A stretch of DNA of 17,368 nt from CAXGTL01 sp964012725 (GCA_964012725.1 CAXGTL010000023.1:1-17368); one strand, 5' to 3'; shown: positions 9,153 to 16,358, counted from the stretch's first letter. The notes: a model not told the origin generated them from the letters alone. Program-made: numbers and translations.

Positions 9153-10967
9153 ATGGCAATTCAAATATTAAAAATAAACAACAAATGCAGTAATAATTGT
9201 TATAGTTGTAGTAATTGTGATCTTAATGTGGATAATACAGAAAAAAGCATAGAACAACAAATAGAATCACTTGATAATACAAAAGAATTATTAATTAAAG
9301 ATTGTGAACCAATAGAATCAAATAATTTTTTTAAAATATTAAGTTTACTAAAACAAAAACAATTTAAAAATATAAATATTATAACAAATGGCAAAAATTT
9401 CTCAGAACTTGACTTTTGCAAGGAATTTTCAGAATATTCAAACATTGTCAAGGTAATCATATTTAAAATACTTGGACCTGAACCAGAAATTCATGATTCT
9501 TTAACAAGAACAAAGCAAAGTTTTGAACAAACATATCAAGGAATTATTAATTTATTGAACATGAAAATCAATATTGGTATCATTTTTACAATTCTTGAAC
9601 AAAATTTTATGTACATGGAACAAATTATTAACAAATTCACACAATTAGGTATAAAAAATATAATTTTAGAATATCCTCAAAATAAGGGAAAATGTAAAAA
9701 GGAGTATGAAAAAATAGCTATTAAATTTTCAGACTTTAATAACTTATTAATTAAAGTTTTAAATAATTATAATTTTCCAATCCAAACATTAAATATTCCT
9801 TTATGTTTTTTAGAAGAACATACAAATCATTCTCTTGACAAAATTTGGAATTTAAATAAAATGTCCCATAAAAATCATATAGAAATTTGTGATTATTGTT
9901 CAAAAAAGAAAGATTGTTGCTTGATTGAAGATCAATACTTAACTTTGTTTGGTGAAGAAGAATTTTATGAAAAAAGTGAATTAAAAGAGATTATTATTGA
10001 ACTTAATTCTAACTGTAATCTCAAATGTGGATTTTGTTTTAATCAAAATTATTATAATAAAGATACAAAAAATAAATTAACAACAGAAAAAGTTAAACAA
10101 ATAATAAACAAATTTCCTAAATTCATAAAGAATATAAGATTTACAGGAGGAGAACCATTATTAAGAAATGACCTTGAAGAAATATTTGATTATGTTCAAA
10201 AAAAGGGATTTAAAATATGGTTAAATACAAATGCGACATTAATTAATGAAAATAATATAAACATCATTGAAGAGTATGTTGATAATGTATTAGTTCAATT
10301 AAATTCATGGGACAAAATAAGTGAAATTGAAAATTCTTGTCAAGATGTTTTTGATGATAAAATTAAAGGAATAAAATTACTTAAAGAAAGCAAAATATCA
10401 ACAATAAGAATTGGAACTGCTTTAATTAAAAAAAATATTTATGATATTGAAAAAATATTTGTATTAGTTAATAACTTAAAAATAGATGATTGGGAATTTT
10501 ACAGAGAAATTCCAACAATAAAAAATAAAAGACCAATTAGTAAAGAAGATATGAACTTTTTTATTAAAGAATTAAATAATCTAAATCAAAAACATAATAA
10601 AAACTACAAAATTGTTAATGCTTTTCCTTTTTGTTGTAACAAAGATCTTGTAAAAACATCAGAAATATGTAAAGGTGCAGAATCTGATGATGGCCACATA
10701 AGATTTGTCATAGGTACAGATTTGATAGCAAGACCCAGTTATTTTTTAAATTATACAATAGGGAATTTAGAAAAAGATGAAATAAAAGATTGTTGGAACA
10801 ATGAATTTATGATAAAGATAAGAACACTAAAATTCATACCAGAGTCATGCAAAAAATGTGAGTTTGTACAAAAATGCAAAGGAGGATCAAGGTTTGTTGC
10901 TCAACTCATTAACAATGATTATTCAAAAGATGATTATTTAGCAGAATATGAAAACATAAAAAATTAA
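9153..10967 (+). CDS. Tandem (double) radical SAM protein with SPASM-like C-terminus
   Basis: 604 aa with two rSAM halves. Half 1 (about 1-270): C12, C16, C19 (CSNNCYSC); a degenerate GGEP position (KDCEP, 49-53); ITNGKN; HDSLTRTKQSFEQTYQGI (114-131); and closing cysteines C218, C246, C249, C255 followed by Y..LFGEEEF, as in archaeal rSAM proteins with an auxiliary cluster. Half 2 (about 275-604): C288, C292, C295 (CNLKCGFC), intact TGGEP (331-335), NTNATLI, and C-terminal C506, C566, C569, C575 resembling SPASM. Enzymes of this kind use SAM and a 4Fe-4S cluster to modify peptides, cofactors or small molecules; the substrate here is unknown. Starts 2 bp after the previous stop with no Shine-Dalgarno, so translation is probably coupled. 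The lost glycines in the first GGEP may mean that half 1 has changed role. Confidence 0.88.
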   Translation: MAIQILKINNKCSNNCYSCSNCDLNVDNTEKSIEQQIESLDNTKELLIKDCEPIESNNFFKILSLLKQKQFKNINIITNGKNFSELDFCKEFSEYSNIVKVIIFKILGPEPEIHDSLTRTKQSFEQTYQGIINLLNMKINIGIIFTILEQNFMYMEQIINKFTQLGIKNIILEYPQNKGKCKKEYEKIAIKFSDFNNLLIKVLNNYNFPIQTLNIPLCFLEEHTNHSLDKIWNLNKMSHKNHIEICDYCSKKKDCCLIEDQYLTLFGEEEFYEKSELKEIIIELNSNCNLKCGFCFNQNYYNKDTKNKLTTEKVKQIINKFPKFIKNIRFTGGEPLLRNDLEEIFDYVQKKGFKIWLNTNATLINENNINIIEEYVDNVLVQLNSWDKISEIENSCQDVFDDKIKGIKLLKESKISTIRIGTALIKKNIYDIEKIFVLVNNLKIDDWEFYREIPTIKNKRPISKEDMNFFIKELNNLNQKHNKNYKIVNAFPFCCNKDLVKTSEICKGAESDDGHIRFVIGTDLIARPSYFLNYTIGNLEKDEIKDCWNNEFMIKIRTLKFIPESCKKCEFVQKCKGGSRFVAQLINNDYSKDDYLAEYENIKN

Positions 10968-10970
10968 AAG

Positions 10971-13010
10971 ATGCAAATAAATAATAAAAAAGATTATCAA
11001 AATACAAAGAAAAACATATTATTAATTAAACCACCAACACATGAAATTGTTCCAATATTACCAAAAAAAATAGAACATATGATTGGAGGATTTTATTCTT
11101 TTGCATCTCAACCAGCAGGTCTTCTAAGAATTGGATCTTATCTGAAAAGTTTAGGAAACAAAGTTAAATTAATAGATTGTAGTGCTGAAGTAGAAAAAAA
11201 TGTAAAGAATTCAGTTTACAAAAGAACTTTTGTAAGAATGAAAAAATGTGGTAATTATAAATCTGAAAAAAAAGTAGAACCTTGTTACAATTTTGGTATG
11301 ACTTATAAGGACTTAAAAAAAGAATTATTAAAAGAAAAACAAAATAATAATCTGTTTGATGAAATTTGGGTAACTTCAACAATGACTTATCATTGGGAAC
11401 CAATCCATAAAACAGTTGAAATTTGTAAAGAAGTTTTCCCACAAACAAAAGTTATTTTAGGTGGATTATATACAACACTTTGCCCTGAACATGCAAGAAA
11501 ATCTAAAGCAGATATTATTTATGAAGGTGAATTTGAATGTGCAAACAATTTTCCTGTAAATCTTGACTTATTAGATTATATTCCAGAATACACAATTTTA
11601 AAATCAACAAGAGGTTGTCCAAATAATTGTAGTTATTGTGCTGTTCCAAAATTAGAAGGTAGAAAAATGAGATTTAGAAATTACTTAGAAGTTGTTAATG
11701 AAATAGAAGATAAAATAGAACAATATAATATAAAAAAATTTGTGTTTTGGGAATCAAATCTGTTGATTAATTCAAAAAATCATTTTGAAAAAATACTTGA
11801 TCTTATAATTGAAAAAAAATTAGATATAGAATTAGACACCCCAGAAGGTTTACAACCAAATCTCATCACACAAGAATTAGCAAACAAAATGAAACAAGCA
11901 GGTTTTCAAAGAGTGTATGTTCCTTTAGAAAGTGTAAATGATAAAGAATGTAAAGAAAGATTCAAAAGAGTTTCTACATTAAAGGATTTTGAAAATTGTG
12001 TTGATATATTTAAAAAAGCAGGATTTGAAAAATGTAAAATTAATGTTTTTATTTTAATAGGACTACCAAATCAAAAATTGAGTACCATTCTTCAATCAAT
12101 AATTAAAGTTTGGGAACTTGAATGTAATCCAAGGATTATGCCATTTACATTAATCCCCACAACAGAGGAACATAATAGATATCATCAGATAATCAAAAAC
12201 AAAGAATTAGACGAATTGCACCCTTTTTTATTTTGTTTTGCAAGTGATGATTTAACATGTGAAGAACTTAAAACAATTTGTTATTTTAATAAAGTACACA
12301 ATCCTTTTGATTTTATTAAAAAAAACAATATAAAAAACAGGGTATTTAAAGAAATAATTAATTTAATAAAAAAATCTAAGACAATGTGGGATATCTATTA
12401 TAAGAAAAATATCAATAATTTAGCTTGGATAAACAATTATAATGCTGACACTAGTATAATAAATTTTGAAAAAACTATAAAACCTCATTCTAAAATTTTA
12501 GACATTGGATGTGGAACTGGAAAAAATAGTTTATATTTACAAAATAAAAATCATGATGTTTATGGAATAGATATATCTCAATATGCTATAAAAAAAATAA
12601 TAATAAAAAAAGACAAACACAAATTCAAAACAGAAGATTTTCTAAAAAGTAATTATAATGAAAATAGTTTTGATTATTTAATAGATATTGGATGTTTTCA
12701 TATGTTAAATGAATCAAATTTTGATGATTATGTAAATAAAACAAAAAACATATTAAAAAAAGAGGGTTTTCTATTGTTAAGATGTTTCTCAAAATATGGT
12801 TATGAAAGCAGTAGATTTTTTAAAAATAAAGAATTTTATAAAATGTCTCCTTTTTTAAATTTTAACACAAATGAAAAAATTCTTAAACTATTTTCAAAAG
12901 ATTTTGAAATTATAAGTTTCAAAAAATTATTTTGGTGTAGTATAAAAAATGAAAAAAATGAATATGTTATGAAACCAGGAATGTATGAATTCATATTCAA
13001 AAAAAAATAA
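10971..13010 (+). CDS. B12-binding-type radical SAM protein fused to a class I SAM methyltransferase
   Basis: 679 aa. Residues about 14-190 look like a cobalamin-binding N-domain of the B12-rSAM family (KNILLIKPP, SQPAGLLRIGSYLKSLG, VILGGLYTTLCPEHA, IIYEGEFE). About 205-460 is the rSAM core: STRGCPNNCSYC (C216, C220, C223), a proline-rich strand (DTPEGLQP), YVPLES, and VFILIGLPNQ. About 480-679 is a class I methyltransferase: motif I ILDIGCGTG (509-517), YGIDIS (acidic ribose-binding position), and FDYLIDIGCFHML, the pattern seen in TehB/thiopurine-methyltransferase-like enzymes. B12-rSAM proteins often methylate unreactive carbon; the fused domain would add a polar methyl transfer (N, O or S). 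Last gene of the rSAM operon, 3 bp after the previous stop, with only 25 bp to the convergent peptide precursor gene. No B12-binding His motif is obvious, so cobalamin use is by family analogy. Confidence 0.85.
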   Translation: MQINNKKDYQNTKKNILLIKPPTHEIVPILPKKIEHMIGGFYSFASQPAGLLRIGSYLKSLGNKVKLIDCSAEVEKNVKNSVYKRTFVRMKKCGNYKSEKKVEPCYNFGMTYKDLKKELLKEKQNNNLFDEIWVTSTMTYHWEPIHKTVEICKEVFPQTKVILGGLYTTLCPEHARKSKADIIYEGEFECANNFPVNLDLLDYIPEYTILKSTRGCPNNCSYCAVPKLEGRKMRFRNYLEVVNEIEDKIEQYNIKKFVFWESNLLINSKNHFEKILDLIIEKKLDIELDTPEGLQPNLITQELANKMKQAGFQRVYVPLESVNDKECKERFKRVSTLKDFENCVDIFKKAGFEKCKINVFILIGLPNQKLSTILQSIIKVWELECNPRIMPFTLIPTTEEHNRYHQIIKNKELDELHPFLFCFASDDLTCEELKTICYFNKVHNPFDFIKKNNIKNRVFKEIINLIKKSKTMWDIYYKKNINNLAWINNYNADTSIINFEKTIKPHSKILDIGCGTGKNSLYLQNKNHDVYGIDISQYAIKKIIIKKDKHKFKTEDFLKSNYNENSFDYLIDIGCFHMLNESNFDDYVNKTKNILKKEGFLLLRCFSKYGYESSRFFKNKEFYKMSPFLNFNTNEKILKLFSKDFEIISFKKLFWCSIKNEKNEYVMKPGMYEFIFKKK

Positions 13011-13027
13011 AGTAATAATAAATTAAT

Positions 13028-13035
13028 AAAAAAAA
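13028..13035 (-). terminator. Oligo(T) terminator directly after the His-Xaa-Ser precursor stop
   Basis: On the minus strand the TAA stop (13038-13036) is followed at once by eight T residues, and a second run of nine T lies at 13007-12999, inside the tail of the convergent rSAM gene. Archaeal RNA polymerase terminates at such oligo(T) tracts without needing a hairpin. On the plus strand the 25-bp gap has no T-run; the first ones downstream lie antisense inside the precursor gene (for example 13312-13320). Confidence 0.5.
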
Positions 13036-13338
13036 TTAATAATAACTTTGATGATCATTATAAACATCATAAGAAGCATGAGATAAATGGTGATTATGAG
13101 CTCCTTGAACACCAATTATTTGGCCTTGATCTGACCCTGTACCTACATTTAATCCATTCTTATGACCAAGATGATCATTATATTCCATACCTGCTGAAAC
13201 TAATTTTTGGCCTTCAAACAAAGCTAAAGCAGCTGCTCCCAACACAACTCCTCCTTTGATCATATTTTTTTTAGAAATTTTTCCTTCTTCCTCTAGCAAA
13301 AAAGCATTCACCTTTTTTTTAATCTTAGGAAATTTCAT
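13036..13338 (-). CDS. His-Xaa-Ser peptide precursor (HxsA-like RiPP candidate) with prepilin-like leader
   Basis: 100 aa. The leader (1-30) is basic: PKIKKKVNAFLLEEEGKI, then SKKNMIKGG. Residues 31-41 (VVLGAAALALF) are hydrophobic. Residues 51-100 are Gly/His/Asn/Tyr-rich, with HLS (84-86), HAS (87-89) and HQS (96-98) near the end, plus HNHH just before the first. Tandem His-Xaa-Ser triplets are the defining feature of Hxs-type peptides modified by rSAM maturases, and an HxsB-like maturase and an HxsD-like protein lie directly upstream. Lys-rich segment + GG + hydrophobic run also resembles a class III (prepilin) signal, which an A24 peptidase would cut after G29 or G30; that peptidase heads the operon. 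A GG leader for a C39 peptidase is an alternative. The gene has its own TATA box and an oligo(T) terminator. That it is modified is inferred. Confidence 0.75.
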   Translation of the reverse strand: MKFPKIKKKVNAFLLEEEGKISKKNMIKGGVVLGAAALALFEGQKLVSAGMEYNDHLGHKNGLNVGTGSDQGQIIGVQGAHNHHLSHASYDVYNDHQSYY

Positions 13339-13367
13339 TATAACACTATTAAGATTATATATTATAG

Positions 13368-13376
13368 TTTATATAT
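13368..13376 (-). promoter_or_regulatory. TATA box of the precursor peptide gene
   Basis: The 68-bp gap between the maturase stop and the precursor ATG contains, on the minus strand, ATATATAAA centred about 34 bp before the ATG. This is the right distance for a near-leaderless archaeal transcript. No Shine-Dalgarno precedes the ATG. A private promoter would allow the peptide to be made in excess over its maturase. Confidence 0.45.
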
Positions 13377-13406
13377 GTTTTGGTTTTAATTAGTTTTATT
13401 ACCAAT

Positions 13407-14816
13407 TTATTTCTCTGATTCAAGCCATTTAATGAAAATATTTTTTGCTTCCTCATCAAACAAAATCTTTTCAAAAATATATCTAAAAGTTTCTTTAAAT
13501 ATCTTACATCTCATTGTTTTATTAACATCCACAATTAAGCTTCCAAACTCTGCATAATTTAAAACAGGACAAAGTCCACAATAAGGTTGCCACACACAAT
13601 CATCACACTGCTGAAGATCATTAATTGAAGACATAATAATACTCAAAGAATTTTCATTAATAATAACACCAGATTGTTTTTTATGAATATTACCTATTTT
13701 AAATAGATTATCTTGGAGCATCCTTCCTTCATCACAAGAATATACATTACCTTCAGGAGAATAAACTAATTGACTAATACATGCACCACATGGACTTCTT
13801 AGTTCAGTATAATTCGGTTCAAAATGCCACAAAATTTTTTTAAGAATAATTAATGTAAGCCTTTCCTTAATCCAAATATTCTTTTTATTTAATTCAATTA
13901 TATAATCCATTGTTTTTTTCCAAAAATTAACAAATTCTTCTGCAGAATATCCTATTTGTTTCCAAGTTTTTTTTGCAACTCCAATTTTATTCAAATGTCT
14001 GGGATGAATAACATCAAACCCTAGCTTAACATATTCATCAACAATTTCTTTAGGATATTTTAGTGATTCTTTTGTAACAGTAATCAAGGCATGTGCTTTA
14101 TAGTTTTGTGGTATTTGTTCTTCATCTTTTAATTGTTTTATCCTTTCAATCCAATAACAGATAATATCATGATTACTTTTTCCAAAACTCTTTCTTTGAG
14201 AATCATGTAATTCTTTTGGACCATCTAAAGAAGTACACAATCCAACTTTATTTCGAATTAAATAAAGTAGTTTTTCCTCATCTAACAATTGAAAATTTGT
14301 TGTAAAAGCAAAATTAAGATTCTTTTTATAATCTAAATTTAGATTCTTAGCATATTCTATTATGTATTGTATTATATCAAAATTTAATAAAGGTTCGCCT
14401 CCTTGAAATTCTATAGATATATTCTTTGATGTTGACTGAAATATGAAATCAATTGTTTTTTTTGCTGTTTCTCCATCCATCTTTTTAGCAGTTTTAATAT
14501 CATTTAATGAAGATGCTTGACAATAAACACAATTTAAATTACACAAATCAGTTAAAATAATTATGTGAAGAGTAGGTCCTTGACATAAAAAAGAATACTT
14601 TTTAACAGGAAAATCAAATTTATGTTCACAATCAACACCACATAAAAATTCTTGTTTTTTTAGATTATTAAATAAATTGGAATCAGTATCAACATTTCCA
14701 GAATTGAATTTATTAAAATTCTCTTCTGTTAAAAAGATCCATTTACCAGTTTTATTGACTAACAAAAAGTTACAATTCATTTTTGTATAATTATATTTAT
14801 TAGTTTTGAATTTCAT
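13407..14816 (-). CDS. hxsB: HxsB-like radical SAM maturase with SPASM domain
   Basis: 469 aa. The N-terminal part (about 15-60; NFLLVNKTGKWIFLTEENF) matches the lead-in of HxsB-type maturases, a PqqD/RRE-like region. The rSAM core follows GPTLHIIIL with C92, C96, C99 (CNLNCVYCQAS), and IEFQGGEPLLNF contains GGEP at 139-142. The SPASM domain has C343, C346 (CGACISQLVYSPEGNVYSCDEGRM, C361), then C404, C407, C413, C416 (CVWQPYCGLCPV) and C437. The YCQ-S, EFQGGEP and YSCDEGRM patterns are what I associate with HxsB, which modifies His-Xaa-Ser peptides with SAM and Fe-S clusters. The start is fixed by an AAGGTGG site 3 bp before the ATG. It overlaps the upstream small gene by 17 bp, so the two are translated together. 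The partner maturase HxsC is not recognisable nearby. Confidence 0.85.
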   Translation of the reverse strand: MKFKTNKYNYTKMNCNFLLVNKTGKWIFLTEENFNKFNSGNVDTDSNLFNNLKKQEFLCGVDCEHKFDFPVKKYSFLCQGPTLHIIILTDLCNLNCVYCQASSLNDIKTAKKMDGETAKKTIDFIFQSTSKNISIEFQGGEPLLNFDIIQYIIEYAKNLNLDYKKNLNFAFTTNFQLLDEEKLLYLIRNKVGLCTSLDGPKELHDSQRKSFGKSNHDIICYWIERIKQLKDEEQIPQNYKAHALITVTKESLKYPKEIVDEYVKLGFDVIHPRHLNKIGVAKKTWKQIGYSAEEFVNFWKKTMDYIIELNKKNIWIKERLTLIILKKILWHFEPNYTELRSPCGACISQLVYSPEGNVYSCDEGRMLQDNLFKIGNIHKKQSGVIINENSLSIIMSSINDLQQCDDCVWQPYCGLCPVLNYAEFGSLIVDVNKTMRCKIFKETFRYIFEKILFDEEAKNIFIKWLESEK

Positions 14817-15063
14817 AATCCACCTTATTTTTCATCAATATAAAAATATAATTACATAATTCTAAACAAACCTTTTTATAATTTTCAGCCAAAATATTGT
14901 CATTAAAATTAAGATTTACAACAAAAAAATTGTCAGAAGAATTTAATGAAAAACTAAAGAAATCTTTAAACTCTAAAAGAGATTGTTCAACATTCAAATT
15001 ATTATAAATTAAATTATGAAAATTAATAACTGCAGTTTTGTTTTTTTTATCTATTTTAATCAT
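14800..15063 (-). CDS. Small HxsD-like protein (second copy, diverged)
   Basis: 87 aa if started at the ATG at 15063 (MIKIDKKNKTAVINF). The longer frame from 15120 would overlap the upstream gene by 65 bp and begin with a Met/Lys/Leu-rich stretch that looks spurious. With the 15063 start the overlap with the upstream stop is 8 bp (ATGATTAA), typical of translational coupling. The protein is a short alpha/beta domain: a first strand (AVINF), a helix around VEQSLLEFKDFF, a strand (FFVVNLNF), then a helix with ELCNYIFILMKN. That order parallels the upstream HxsD-like protein, so I call it a diverged paralogue, possibly a peptide-binding (RRE-like) helper. The similarity is weak, and it could be an unrelated small partner of the maturase. 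Confidence 0.6.
   Translation of the reverse strand: MIKIDKKNKTAVINFHNLIYNNLNVEQSLLEFKDFFSFSLNSSDNFFVVNLNFNDNILAENYKKVCLELCNYIFILMKNKVDYEIQN
14820..14826 (-). promoter_or_regulatory. Shine-Dalgarno of the HxsB-like maturase
   Basis: Minus strand AAGGTGG, then ATT, then ATG at 14816. GGTGG pairs well with the archaeal 16S 3' end (CACCUCC). It sits within the coding end of the upstream small gene and supports the full-length start over the internal Met at codon 13. Confidence 0.65.
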
Positions 15064-15442
15064 TTTTATTAAGTTTAATTTTAAGATCCTCATCAATTTC
15101 ATTTTTACAAACATCATCAACTTTATTTGTTTTTATAATAAGACCAGTTATAAAATCAACAAGATCTTTGTTTTCTTTAAGTTTTTGTTTGTGAATATAA
15201 TATACATTAATCTGTGATAAAAGATGAGAAGATAACTTATTAAGTCCACCTTCATTTAAGATTAGTTTAGGAATAACATTTACAATAAAAAAGGATTTAC
15301 CTTTATCTAAAAGTATATAATTATTATCTGTAAAAGAATACAAAGAAGAAGATAAAACATCTAGCCCAAAACTAAAAGGAACATTAATTATTAAAATGTT
15401 TTTCTCAAAATCCACAACAATGTTTTCTTTTTTTATCAACAA
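15056..15442 (-). CDS. hxsD: HxsD-like accessory protein of the His-Xaa-Ser system
   Basis: 128 aa. The order strand (IVVDFEKNILIINVPFSFG), helix, then LSSSLYSFTDNNYILLDKG, strand (FFIVNVIPK) and LNKLSSHLLSQINVYYIHKQKLKENKDLVDFI fits HxsD, a small protein found beside HxsB with a conserved aromatic-Phe-Thr-Asp pattern and a C-terminal helix. HxsD probably recognises or presents the peptide. It has a TTG start: two adjacent TTG codons (15442, 15439) follow the strong site AGGTGATC, and the second has the better spacing (7 nt from GGTG), so the true protein may lack the first Met. It lies 22 bp after the peptidase stop. The lysine-rich tail (after about 105) is outside the family core. Confidence 0.7.
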   Translation of the reverse strand: MLIKKENIVVDFEKNILIINVPFSFGLDVLSSSLYSFTDNNYILLDKGKSFFIVNVIPKLILNEGGLNKLSSHLLSQINVYYIHKQKLKENKDLVDFITGLIIKTNKVDDVCKNEIDEDLKIKLNKND

Positions 15443-15443
15443 T

Positions 15444-15451
15444 GATCACCT
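15444..15451 (-). promoter_or_regulatory. Strong Shine-Dalgarno selecting a TTG start for the HxsD-like gene
   Basis: Minus strand AGGTGATC is an exact complement to the archaeal 16S 3' tail (GAUCACCU). It stands just before TTG-TTG, with no ATG in suitable reach; the next alternative is a GTG at 15415. It lies in the 22-bp gap after the peptidase gene. Confidence 0.65.
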
Positions 15452-15464
15452 AAAAAGTAATAAA

Positions 15465-16358
15465 CTAACCCACCAAATTCAAAAGAAATATTAGGATATT
15501 TATAAACATTCCTCCTGACAAGATAGTTAAAATAACACCTAAAAATGCAAAAGGTGCAAAAGGCAAATATTTTTTAACTAGGACTATTTCTCCGTTTTTA
15601 TTTACTTTTTCTTCAGACATCAAATTTGCAATTTCAATAATAAATAACCTAATAAATAAAAACAAAACAAAATAAATTAAAAAGTTTTTAACAATAATTA
15701 AATTAAGGTGTTCAAATTGAAAAATTATTCTTAACACAAATAAAACAAAATAAATAAAAATGGAATTATTAAATATTTTTTTAATAAAAGAATCCAACAA
15801 ATAAAAACAAATAATAATTAAAATTATTTTAACAAATAAGTTATTTAAAAATAAAAATTTTGATGAAACATAACTTATAGGCCACATTATGAAAAATATT
15901 GCAAAAATTGAATTTAATAAATTTTTATAATTAATTTTATTAAAAACAAGCTTAATTTTAGATGTTTCACAAAATATGAAATAAACAAAATAAAATAAAG
16001 TATAAGGTACAAAAATATTAATCAATAAAAATATTGATGAAAAATAATCCACCCAATTTAATGAATAAACTGTAATTGGTAATAAAAAGCTATATGCAAT
16101 TATAAGTTTTGCATCACCAGCTGGCCAAAATCCATAAATCCACAAAATTATACAAACAATTATTATTAAAATTAAATTAGTTAAAAATTGAGAATAATAA
16201 TTAATATTGAAATCCTTGATTAAAAAAACAAAATTAAGAATAATACTAACAAAAATTGCATAAATTACCCAAATATTTTTTATTTTATGAAACCTTATAT
16301 CTTGGTAAGATGTAATTAATCCTATCAAAATAATAAAAGGCAAAAAATGATATATCAT
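15465..16358 (-). CDS. A24 (type IV prepilin / preflagellin-type) peptidase
   Basis: 297 aa, polytopic and very rich in Ile/Leu/Phe. The two catalytic aspartates of A24 peptidases are visible: D20 in SYQDIRFHKIKN (the D-x-R-x-x-K-I-x-N motif) and D82 in WPAGDAKL (the GxGD motif, with Ala for the first Gly). A C-terminal YLPFAPFAFLG matches the conserved PFxPF/L-G end of the family. The enzyme cuts class III signals after Gly at the cytoplasmic face of the membrane before pilin- or archaellin-type subunits are assembled. At 297 aa it is longer than FlaK/PibD-type archaeal enzymes (roughly 230-250). It is first in the operon with the HxsD-like, small, HxsB-like and precursor genes, and divergent from a pilin-like gene. 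Either product could be its substrate. Confidence 0.82.
   Translation of the reverse strand: MIYHFLPFIILIGLITSYQDIRFHKIKNIWVIYAIFVSIILNFVFLIKDFNINYYSQFLTNLILIIIVCIILWIYGFWPAGDAKLIIAYSFLLPITVYSLNWVDYFSSIFLLINIFVPYTLFYFVYFIFCETSKIKLVFNKINYKNLLNSIFAIFFIMWPISYVSSKFLFLNNLFVKIILIIICFYLLDSFIKKIFNNSIFIYFVLFVLRIIFQFEHLNLIIVKNFLIYFVLFLFIRLFIIEIANLMSEEKVNKNGEIVLVKKYLPFAPFAFLGVILTILSGGMFINILIFLLNLVG

Noticed and set aside
9200..9460. Minus-strand frame opposite the tandem rSAM gene
   Set aside because: Antisense of a real domain with conserved cysteines; no promoter or homology.
11164..11448. Minus-strand frame opposite the B12-type rSAM gene
   Set aside because: Antisense shadow; low-complexity Phe/Leu composition.
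13251..13260. Precursor GG motif as a classic bacteriocin double-glycine leader for a C39 peptidase
   Set aside because: No C39 peptidase or ABC exporter in the window, and the residues before GG do not follow the usual leader pattern; the A24 peptidase in the operon is the nearer candidate. Not fully excluded.
15064..15120. Longer start for the second HxsD-like gene
   Set aside because: Would overlap the upstream gene by 65 bp and add a Met/Lys/Leu stretch unlike the domain; the ATG at 15063 with an 8-bp overlap is better.
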